From assembly GCA_023436485.1 (NCBI GenBank), contig JAEZIU010000206.1:1-5337 (forward strand): a stretch of 5,337 nucleotides of DNA. The letters run 5' to 3'. Source of the stretch: Bacillota bacterium (GTDB taxonomy: Bacteria; Bacillota; Clostridia; Acetivibrionales; DSM-1351). The notes under the pieces are model-generated. The model saw only the letters and a program-made list of their open reading frames with translations, did not search any database and was not told the DNA's origin. The position numbers were made by a program, and so were the translations under genes. Position 1 is the stretch's first letter, and every line of letters begins with the position of its first letter. This document shows positions 1-5,337 of the stretch, piece by piece.

Positions 1-676
1 GAGAAAGACCGTTCTTGATGGCGATAACCTTAAAGATTACTTTATAAAAATGTTTGAAAGTGTTATTGATGGTGTTATAGCAAACTACTGTACCGAAAGC
101 GATTATGCTGATAGTTGGGATTGGGCAAGCATTATAGCCTACCTTGAGAGTGTATTCATACCGCAGGGTGCTCTTGTTCTGACAGATGAAGAAAAGGCTT
201 CCATGGATAAAATAGACCTAAAGGAAAAACTCATGGAAATTGTTAATAAGATATATGAGTTTAAGGAGATGGAAAATACTCCTGAATTAATGAGAGAGTT
301 AGAAAGAGTAGTACTCCTCAGGGTTGTTGATGAAAAGTGGATGGATCACATAGATGCAATGGATCAGTTGAGATCAGGTATAGGCTTGAGAGCATACGGA
401 CAGAGAGACCCAGTTGTTGAATATAAGTTTGAAGGATTCCAGATGTTTGAAGAAATGATCAAGAACATTCAGGAAGATTCTATCAGACTGCTGGTCAGAG
501 CTAGAATTGACAGGGAACACGCTCCTCAGCGTGAAAAGGTTGCAGAGCCTGTTGCAGCAAGTCACGGTGATGAACCTAAAAAGCCTGTTGTAAATAAAGG
601 AAGAGTTGGAAGAAATGACATGTGTCCGTGCGGAAGCGGAAAGAAATACAAATTCTGCTGTGGTGCAGGTGAATAA
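1..676 (+). CDS. secA: Preprotein translocase subunit SecA, C-terminal part (5' truncated by window edge)
   Basis: SecA is the cytoplasmic ATPase that drives secretory preproteins through the SecYEG channel. The reading frame is open from base 2, so the Met codon at 50 is internal; 224 residues are visible, roughly the last quarter of the protein. The first part fits the helical wing and scaffold region. The stretch VVDEKWMDHIDAMDQLR followed by LRAYGQRDPVVEY and EGFQMFEEMI is the very conserved scaffold/IRA-containing segment and closely resembles Bacillus subtilis SecA. A variable, charged linker (about EHAPQREK to VVNKGRVG) leads to the SEC-C zinc motif CPCGSGKKYKFCC, whose last ligand is Cys rather than the common His; both occur in the family. 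This tail usually binds zinc and contacts SecB or ribosomes. The gene ends with tandem TAA TAA (674-679), followed by a hairpin terminator. The DEAD motor domains lie outside the window. The identification is essentially certain. Confidence 0.97.
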   Translation, partial: RKTVLDGDNLKDYFIKMFESVIDGVIANYCTESDYADSWDWASIIAYLESVFIPQGALVLTDEEKASMDKIDLKEKLMEIVNKIYEFKEMENTPELMRELERVVLLRVVDEKWMDHIDAMDQLRSGIGLRAYGQRDPVVEYKFEGFQMFEEMIKNIQEDSIRLLVRARIDREHAPQREKVAEPVAASHGDEPKKPVVNKGRVGRNDMCPCGSGKKYKFCCGAGE

Positions 677-700
677 TAAAACGGTTAATTATACAAATAT

Positions 701-745
701 AAATAAAATAACTCAACTTCTTTTAGAAGTTGAGTTATTTTATTT
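701..745. terminator. Long-stem intrinsic terminator between convergent secA and the cysteine-rich gene
   Basis: A perfect 20-bp inverted repeat (701-720 pairs with 726-745) flanks a five-base loop TTTTA. The core stem is ACTCAACTTC/GAAGTTGAGT (711-720 with 726-735). The outer stem is A-rich on the left and T-rich on the right (TTATTTTATTTT), so the RNA made from either strand has a hairpin followed by a U-rich run. It begins 22 bases after the second secA stop codon and lies 45 bases beyond the stop codon of the minus-strand gene. It is therefore placed to terminate both convergent transcripts. The fold is read directly from the sequence; the bidirectional action is inferred. Confidence 0.9.
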
Positions 746-789
746 TAAGCACTAATAGGGGTTAGGCGTAAAATGTAAGGCTAAAGAGG

Positions 790-1398
790 TCAGGAAACAT
801 GGGTCATAGTAGTACCATTATTTGTATAGTATTCCTTAAGATTATCATAAATAATACTGCATCTGCCGGTATCCTTGGCCCGAGACGCATATCTGCACCC
901 GGTATAAGCGTCTTTATTTACCAAGGCACAAATATGACAGGGAATTTCTCCATAGCATTTGCCTGTAAGTATGCCTTCGAGGGTTTCCAGTTTAATTAAA
1001 CTGCTTGACATATTTAAAGAAAGGAAATTCCTAAAGTAATGTTTTGGCTCCAATACGTCAAAATTAAGGCATGGATTTTTGAAAAGCCAAGGTACTTGAA
1101 AGGCTTCTTCACTATATGTTCTAACCAGCTTTGAATATGAATCCGGAATAATACAGGGAACAAGGGAGCTACAGGCTTCATATTCCTTATGCGAACAAAC
1201 GTATTTTTTTATGGACTTGTTGTAGTGCAGATTGCGGCAAAAAGCACAGGACCTAAAGGATGAAATTCTATGTCTATAGTAAAGGTTTGAACCAAATAAT
1301 AGTTTATAGTTTATCCTGTAAATTAAATCAACGGACAATAGCCCTGCTTTTTTGAGTATGCCTGTAAATGAATTAATTTTGTCATCTGTAAATTCCAC
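790..1398 (-). CDS. Uncharacterised cysteine-rich protein, 202 aa, possible metal or Fe-S binder
   Basis: I do not recognise this family. The 202-residue protein has 11 cysteines (C51, C54, C68, C76, C82, C110, C148, C154, C157, C168, C180) in two clusters: C-x2-C-x13-C-x7-C-x5-C near the middle and C-x5-C-x2-C-x10-C-x11-C near the end. Such clusters suggest zinc or iron-sulfur coordination, or disulfides if exported, but no signal peptide or clear membrane helix is visible, so a cytoplasmic metal-binding role is the simpler inference. The N-terminus (about 1-45) is basic and rich in Leu, Ile and Tyr. The start is GTG at 1398, supported by a GAGGTGG ribosome-binding site six bases upstream; no Met codon lies near the N-terminus. 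The stop is TGA at 790-792. The gene is convergent with secA and divergent from dnaE, so it is its own transcription unit. A 13-bp palindrome lies just upstream. A good ribosome-binding site, clean termination context and non-random cysteine spacing argue that it is real. Confidence 0.75.
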   Translation of the reverse strand: MEFTDDKINSFTGILKKAGLLSVDLIYRINYKLLFGSNLYYRHRISSFRSCAFCRNLHYNKSIKKYVCSHKEYEACSSLVPCIIPDSYSKLVRTYSEEAFQVPWLFKNPCLNFDVLEPKHYFRNFLSLNMSSSLIKLETLEGILTGKCYGEIPCHICALVNKDAYTGCRYASRAKDTGRCSIIYDNLKEYYTNNGTTMTHVS

Positions 1399-1404
1399 TT
1401 ATTA

Positions 1405-1411
1405 CCACCTC
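1405..1411 (-). promoter_or_regulatory. Ribosome-binding site deciding the GTG start of the cysteine-rich gene
   Basis: The minus strand reads GAGGTGG, then TAATAA, then GTG. This is a strong Shine-Dalgarno match with a six-base spacer. It fixes the GTG at 1398 as the start and is the best single piece of evidence that the minus-strand frame is translated. The same seven bases with the same spacer precede mtrB (5138-5144). Confidence 0.8.
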
Positions 1412-1414
1412 GCA

Positions 1415-1428
1415 GATACATTGTATCA
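1415..1428 (-). promoter_or_regulatory. Extended -10-like element overlapped by a 13-bp palindrome, upstream of the cysteine-rich gene
   Basis: On the minus strand, TGATACAAT (1420-1428) fits an extended -10 (TG-n-TACAAT). No convincing -35 hexamer lies 16-18 bases further up. The palindrome GATACA-T-TGTATC (1415-1427), perfect around a central base, covers this -10. A bound repressor there would block RNA polymerase, so operator function or autoregulation is possible. If this -10 is used, transcription would begin only a few bases before the ribosome-binding site, giving a very short leader. That makes the assignment tentative. Confidence 0.4.
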
Positions 1429-1489
1429 CTAAAATCCGAATAGGTCGCTATATTTCCCGAAACCCGTTAATATCAGGCTGTTTGAGGAA

Positions 1490-1514
1490 TAATCAGACAT
1501 ATTGCGACTGATTA
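1490..1514. repeat. Inverted repeat in the divergent intergenic region
   Basis: TAATCAG (1490-1496) is followed after 11 bases by its exact reverse complement CTGATTA (1508-1514). A second, imperfect pair overlaps it: GTCGCTATAT (1444-1453) and ATATTGCGAC (1499-1508), which match as an inverted repeat at 9 of 10 positions. Both lie between the divergent starts, just upstream of the dnaE -10 element. They could be operator half-sites or alternative RNA folds. In A/T-rich DNA short repeats like these also arise by chance. Confidence 0.35.
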
Positions 1515-1540
1515 AAACATAAAAATTGTTTTATCTATTG

Positions 1541-1549
1541 TGGTATAAT
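1541..1549 (+). promoter_or_regulatory. Extended -10 promoter element for dnaE
   Basis: TGGTATAAT (1541-1549) is a perfect TATAAT preceded by TG one base upstream, the extended -10 form that can work with a weak -35. At the normal 17-base spacing the upstream hexamer is only A-rich (about 1521-1526), and TTGTTT at 1526-1531 is too close. Initiation near 1556 would give a leader of about 48 bases before the dnaE start codon. TATAAT together with the following T-ATTATA forms a 13-bp palindrome (1544-1556), so a -10-like hexamer is also present on the other strand. Confidence 0.65.
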
Positions 1550-1603
1550 TATTATAGAAAGTCAAAAATAAAATGTTTTTATGTATAGTTTGGGGAGAAT
1601 AAA

Positions 1604-4600
1604 ATGGGGAATTTTGTACATCTGCATGTACATACTGAATATAGTCTTCTTGACGGAGCAAATAGAATAAAAGACCTTATACAAAGGGTTAAAGAACTGG
1701 GCATGGACAGCGTAGCCATTACTGACCACGGAGTAATGTACGGAGTTGTAGAGTTTTATAAAGAAGCTGTAAAAAATGGAATTAAGCCTATACTTGGTTG
1801 TGAGGTATATACTGCAAGAAGAAACATGAAGGACAAGCAGCTGGGAATTGACTCTAATTATGGGCATCTTGTTTTACTTGCAAAAAATCAGGTAGGGTAC
1901 AAAAACCTGATGAAGATAGTCTCACTGGGGTTTACAGAGGGATATTATTACAAACCCAGAGTAGACTATGAAACGTTGGAGAAATACTCAGAAGGGATTA
2001 TAGCCCTGAGTGCATGCTTATCAGGGGATATTCCGTCTGCAATACTGAATAACGATTATGAAAAAGCAGTGGAACTATCTAATAATCTCAATCGTATATT
2101 CGGACAAGGAAATTTTTACCTTGAGCTTCAGCATAATGGGATAAACGAGCAAAACTTGGTTAACCAGCAACTTATTAAGATGTCTGGGGAATTGGGAATA
2201 CCTTTGGTTGCTACAAATGATGCACACTATCTCACAAAGGAAAATGCCAAATCTCATGAGATTCTATTATGTATTCAGACAGGCAAAACAATAAACGATG
2301 ATAACAGAATGCGGTTTAATACGGATGAGGTTTATGTAAAATCACCAGAGGAAATGTATGATAACTTTAAAAATGTTAAACAGGCTCTGCAAAATACGGT
2401 AAACATTGCGCAAATGTGCAATGTTGAGCTGGAATTCGGAAAGTTACACTTGCCAAGCTTTGACGTAGAGGAGGGTTATACTCCTTATGAATATTTGAGA
2501 GAGCAGTGTTATAAAGGGCTCAAGTCAAGGTATGGCGAGCATTGTTCGGAAGAAACAATTCACAGACTTGAATATGAGCTTTCTGTAATATCACAGATGG
2601 GCTATGTAGACTACTTTCTCATTGTATGGGATTTTATAAGATATGCAAGAGATCAGGATATAATGGTAGGTCCGGGAAGAGGTTCCGCAGCAGGAAGTAT
2701 AGTATCCTATGCCCTTGGAATAACCAGTATTGACCCTCTCAAGTATAACCTTTTGTTTGAAAGATTTTTAAATCCTGAGAGAATCAGCATGCCTGATATA
2801 GATATTGACTTCTGTTATGAGCGCAGACAGGAAGTAATTGATTATGTAATCAGAAAGTATGGCAAGGACAGGGTTTCTCAAATAATTACCTTTGGAACTA
2901 TGGCTGCAAGGGCAGTTATACGTGATGTTGGAAGGGCATTGGATATTCCTTACGGAGACGTTGATGCCATAGCAAAAATGATACCGTTTCAAATAGGTAT
3001 GAACATAGATAAGGCCTTGGAGCTGAATCAGGAACTGAAAAAAAGGTATGAAACCGACGAGGAGACTCAGGTGCTTATTGACACAGCAAGAACTCTTGAA
3101 GGTCTTCCGCGTCATGCATCAACACACGCTGCCGGAGTGGTTATTTCAAAGGAACCAATAGTAGAATATGTACCTCTCCAATTAAACGACAACAGTGTGA
3201 CAACTCAGGTAACTGCAGTACCACTTGAAGAGTTGGGACTTCTCAAAATGGACTTTCTTGGACTAAGAACCCTTACTGTAATACGCGATGCAGTAGATTT
3301 GGTAGAACAAGGTCATGGAAGGAAAATAGACATCCAGCAAATAGACTATGATGATAAGGAAGTCTATAAAATGATAGGAGAGGGCAGAACAGCAGGTGTA
3401 TTTCAGCTGGAAAGTGCGGGAATGACTCAGTTTATGAAGGAACTCCAGCCAAACTCACTGGAAGATATCATAGCGGGTATTTCTCTCTATAGACCGGGCC
3501 CTATGGATCAAATACCAAGATACATCAGAAATAAAAACAACCCAAAAGAGATAAAATATCACCATCCTATGCTTGAAAGTATTCTTGACGTTACCTATGG
3601 CTGCATGGTTTATCAGGAACAGGTAATGCAGATAGTAAGGGAGCTGGGAGGCTACTCATTGGGCAGGTCTGACCTTGTAAGACGTGCCATGTCCAAAAAG
3701 AAGATATCCGTAATGGAACAGGAGCGCAAGAACTTCATTTATGGAATAACTGATGAGGATGGTAATGAGATTGTAAGGGGTGCGGTAAACAATGGCGTAG
3801 ATGAGATTATAGCAAATAAGATATTTGATGAAATGATGGACTTTGCAAGCTATGCTTTCAACAAGTCCCATGCTGCTGCCTATGCTGTTGTAGCATACCA
3901 GACTGCATGGCTCAAGTACTATTATCCCGTAGAGTTTATGGCGGCCTCTATAAACAGTTTTCTGGGCAGCAGCGACAAAGTATCCCTGTACGCTAATGAG
4001 TGTAAAACTCTCAACATACAGGTGCTTCCCCCGGATATAAATGAAAGTAACGTTAAATTTACAGTTGTTAACAAAAATATACGTTTTGGCTTGGCTGCAA
4101 TTAAGAATGTAGGAGAAAACGCAATACAATCTGTTATTACAGAAAGACAGCAGAACGGTGAATTTAAGTCTTTCCTGGATTTCTGTCAGCGTATAGAGGG
4201 GCGTGATATTAACAAAAGGTGTGTTGAAAGCCTTATAAAAAGCGGAGCATTTGACTCGCTAAAAGTATTCAGATCAAAACTAATGGCAGTATATGAAAGA
4301 CTTCTGGACGGAATTTCACAGAACCGTAAGAAGAATATGGAAGGACAGCTGTCAATATTTGATATGATGAGCGAGCCGCAGGAATTTTTGCGTGAGGATT
4401 TTCCTGACATAAAGGAATACCCGGCGAATGCACTTCTTTCAATGGAAAAGGAAATGCTGGGATTATACGTATCAGGCCATCCACTAAGCGAATATCAGGA
4501 TGTATTGGAAAAGAATGTGAACCTTTACAGCAGTGAAATGTTTGTTGAATCAGATGAAGATTCAGGTGATATTGAGATAAGCAGTAAAAAGCTTCAGGAT

Positions 4601-5083
4601 TCCATGAGGGTAACTGTAGGAGGTATAGTAGTATCAAAAAAGACCAAGGCAACCAAAAATAACAATCTCATGGCTTTTGTAGGTCTTGAAGATTTGTTCG
4701 GTACCATGGAACTTATAGTTTTTCCGACGGTTTATGAAAAATTCTCCCAGCTTTTACAGCAGGAAAGTTTAATCGTTGTAAACGGCAGGCTAAGTGTTAG
4801 GGAAGATGAACAGCCCAAAATAATTGCAGAGGAAGTTCTTCCTATAAAAAGTCTTCAGGAGAAGGGTCTGTATTTAACTTTGCCTGAACAGCTTTCTAAA
4901 GAGGATAGCACAGCTTTGAGAGCATTGTTGAGATATTTTTCAGGTGCGACTCCAACTTATGTTGCAAAAAAAAATCAAAATATTTTTAAAAAACTTGACA
5001 GGCAATACTGGATATATGTCAATAATGTAATAATGGAAGAATTAGTAAGCAGACTGGGCAAAGAAAATGTAGTATTAAAATAA
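1604..5083 (+). CDS. dnaE: DNA polymerase III subunit alpha (DnaE), complete
   Basis: This is a replicative family C DNA polymerase of 1159 residues, matching Escherichia coli DnaE (1160). The start ATG follows GGGGAG (1592-1597) with a six-base spacer. Domains in order: an N-terminal PHP domain (about 4-280) with HLHVH at 6-10; palm/thumb/fingers (about 290-830) with GPGRGSAAGS (356-365) and the catalytic aspartates of PDIDIDF (D398, D400, D402) plus D550 in KMDFLGLRT; a helix-hairpin-helix region (about 825-890); the internal clamp-binding motif QLSIF (915-919), which docks on the beta sliding clamp; an OB fold (about 1000-1085); and a C-terminal domain (about 1086-1159), where tau contacts occur in E. 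coli. The nine PHP metal-ligand positions appear intact (H8, H10, D17, H42, E67, H88, C138, D206, H208), which suggests intrinsic 3'-5' exonuclease activity. PDIDIDFC and the general layout look closer to the DnaE1 type than to B. subtilis DnaE; that subtype call is an inference. An A9 run lies near the 3' end (4966-4974). No terminator follows before mtrB. Confidence 0.98.
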   Translation: MGNFVHLHVHTEYSLLDGANRIKDLIQRVKELGMDSVAITDHGVMYGVVEFYKEAVKNGIKPILGCEVYTARRNMKDKQLGIDSNYGHLVLLAKNQVGYKNLMKIVSLGFTEGYYYKPRVDYETLEKYSEGIIALSACLSGDIPSAILNNDYEKAVELSNNLNRIFGQGNFYLELQHNGINEQNLVNQQLIKMSGELGIPLVATNDAHYLTKENAKSHEILLCIQTGKTINDDNRMRFNTDEVYVKSPEEMYDNFKNVKQALQNTVNIAQMCNVELEFGKLHLPSFDVEEGYTPYEYLREQCYKGLKSRYGEHCSEETIHRLEYELSVISQMGYVDYFLIVWDFIRYARDQDIMVGPGRGSAAGSIVSYALGITSIDPLKYNLLFERFLNPERISMPDIDIDFCYERRQEVIDYVIRKYGKDRVSQIITFGTMAARAVIRDVGRALDIPYGDVDAIAKMIPFQIGMNIDKALELNQELKKRYETDEETQVLIDTARTLEGLPRHASTHAAGVVISKEPIVEYVPLQLNDNSVTTQVTAVPLEELGLLKMDFLGLRTLTVIRDAVDLVEQGHGRKIDIQQIDYDDKEVYKMIGEGRTAGVFQLESAGMTQFMKELQPNSLEDIIAGISLYRPGPMDQIPRYIRNKNNPKEIKYHHPMLESILDVTYGCMVYQEQVMQIVRELGGYSLGRSDLVRRAMSKKKISVMEQERKNFIYGITDEDGNEIVRGAVNNGVDEIIANKIFDEMMDFASYAFNKSHAAAYAVVAYQTAWLKYYYPVEFMAASINSFLGSSDKVSLYANECKTLNIQVLPPDINESNVKFTVVNKNIRFGLAAIKNVGENAIQSVITERQQNGEFKSFLDFCQRIEGRDINKRCVESLIKSGAFDSLKVFRSKLMAVYERLLDGISQNRKKNMEGQLSIFDMMSEPQEFLREDFPDIKEYPANALLSMEKEMLGLYVSGHPLSEYQDVLEKNVNLYSSEMFVESDEDSGDIEISSKKLQDSMRVTVGGIVVSKKTKATKNNNLMAFVGLEDLFGTMELIVFPTVYEKFSQLLQQESLIVVNGRLSVREDEQPKIIAEEVLPIKSLQEKGLYLTLPEQLSKEDSTALRALLRYFSGATPTYVAKKNQNIFKKLDRQYWIYVNNVIMEELVSRLGKENVVLK

Positions 5084-5101
5084 CGAATAAGTAGCCAAAT
5101 A

Positions 5102-5130
5102 TTGATTTTTTGTACAAAATAATATAATAT
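5102..5130 (+). promoter_or_regulatory. Possible mtrB promoter with an internal palindrome
   Basis: In the dnaE-mtrB gap, TTGATT (5102-5107) precedes an A/T-rich -10 region: TATAAT at 5123-5128 with a 15-base spacer, or TAATAT at 5125-5130 with a 17-base spacer. The perfect palindrome TTTTGTACAAAA (5108-5119) occupies the spacer, where a regulator could bind. The -35 match is partial and the region is A/T-rich, so this is only a candidate. No hairpin terminator separates dnaE from mtrB, so read-through from dnaE is an alternative source of mtrB mRNA. Confidence 0.4.
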
Positions 5131-5137
5131 AAGTGTC

Positions 5138-5144
5138 GAGGTGG
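5138..5144 (+). promoter_or_regulatory. Ribosome-binding site for mtrB
   Basis: GAGGTGG lies six bases before the ATG at 5151. It is a strong match to the 16S rRNA 3' end and fixes the start of mtrB, giving a protein three residues longer at the N-terminus than B. subtilis TRAP. Confidence 0.8.
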
Positions 5145-5150
5145 TTATAT

Positions 5151-5337
5151 ATGGACAACCTGGAGGATAAGTTATCCGGTGAGTACGTTGCTATTAAGGC
5201 TGGGGAAAACGGGGTTACAATTATCGGGTTAACGCGTGGAAGGGATACAAAATTTCATCATACCGAGAAACTGGATAAGGGCGAAGTTCTTTTGGCGCAA
5301 TTTACAGAGAATACTTCTGCGATAAAAATTAGAGGCA
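5151..5337 (+). CDS. mtrB: trp RNA-binding attenuation protein TRAP (MtrB), 3' truncated by window edge
   Basis: TRAP forms an 11-subunit ring that, when loaded with tryptophan, wraps RNA carrying (G/U)AG repeats and shuts down tryptophan biosynthesis and transport genes by transcription attenuation or translation block. The 62 visible codons cover most of a protein that is about 75 residues in B. subtilis. The core IGLTRGRDTKFHH, EKLDKGEV and AQFTENTSAIKIRG align almost residue for residue with B. subtilis MtrB at an offset of three. The RNA-contacting Lys37, Lys56 and Arg58 of B. subtilis correspond to K40, K59 and R61 here. Tryptophan-pocket positions Thr25, Thr30, Gln47, Thr49 and Ser53 (numbering recalled from B. 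subtilis) correspond to T28, T33, Q50, T52 and S56. His51 is replaced by Asn54. The gene follows dnaE on the same strand after 67 bases. In B. subtilis the partner gene is folE (mtrA), so this context is different. The missing part is the last short beta strand and tail. Confidence 0.94.
   Translation, partial: MDNLEDKLSGEYVAIKAGENGVTIIGLTRGRDTKFHHTEKLDKGEVLLAQFTENTSAIKIRG

Noticed and set aside
246..312. A cluster of GAG/TAG triplets in secA that resembles a TRAP-binding (G/U)AG array
   Set aside because: Only about seven triplets, unevenly spaced, and they are explained by Glu, Arg and Val codons of the conserved SecA scaffold. TRAP sites need about 9-11 triplets with 2-3 base spacers.
799..999. 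A plus-strand frame of 66 residues preceded by GAGGTCAGGAAAC before its ATG
   Set aside because: It lies wholly antisense to the better supported cysteine-rich gene, the purine-rich upstream stretch is a weak ribosome-binding site, it runs straight on from the terminator region with no promoter seen, and its composition looks like an antisense shadow.
790..1398. The cysteine-rich protein as an anti-TRAP (RtpA) homologue, given mtrB nearby
   Set aside because: Anti-TRAP is about 53 residues with DnaJ-type CxxCxGxG motifs. This protein is 202 residues and lacks that motif; proximity is the only link.
1562..1867. A minus-strand open frame of 101 residues across the dnaE start
   Set aside because: It overlaps the dnaE promoter leader and PHP codons in antisense, and its Tyr/Phe/Ile-rich make-up is typical of the reverse of A/T-rich coding DNA.
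3656..4129. A minus-strand open frame of 157 residues inside dnaE
   Set aside because: It is antisense to the conserved polymerase core, has no ribosome-binding site or domain that I can recognise, and is explained by dnaE codon bias.
5084..5200. A possible TRAP autoregulatory site in the mtrB leader and first codons
   Set aside because: A few TAG and GAG triplets occur but are too sparse and irregularly spaced to be a binding array.

Overview
The window comes from a low-GC Gram-positive bacterium of the Clostridia. The SecA and DnaE sequences are of Firmicute type, strong GAGGTGG or GGGGAG ribosome-binding sites precede the genes, and coding DNA is A/T-rich at third positions. My best guess is a cellulolytic Ruminiclostridium/Clostridium relative. 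That rests on remembered protein resemblance, not on a search.

Layout from left to right: (1) the 3' end of secA (preprotein translocase ATPase), open at the left edge and ending in a zinc-binding SEC-C tail; (2) a long hairpin terminator at 701-745 that can serve both strands; (3) a minus-strand gene (790-1398) for an unrecognised 202-residue protein with 11 cysteines, convergent with secA and divergent from dnaE; (4) a 205-bp divergent intergenic region with promoter-like elements and inverted repeats; (5) a complete dnaE (1604-5083) for the 1159-residue DNA polymerase III alpha subunit; (6) a 67-bp gap with promoter-like sequence and a palindrome but no terminator; (7) the first 62 codons of mtrB, encoding TRAP, the tryptophan-sensing RNA-binding attenuation protein, cut by the right edge.

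secA and dnaE are housekeeping genes for protein export and replication. The less ordinary content is the cysteine-rich orphan between them and the TRAP gene directly behind dnaE. In Bacillus subtilis mtrB instead sits with folE (mtrA). dnaE and mtrB share a strand with no visible terminator between them, so some mtrB mRNA may come from dnaE read-through, although a possible private promoter is present. No tRNA, rRNA, CRISPR array, insertion sequence or prophage signature was seen, and no gene-free stretch exceeds 300 bases.
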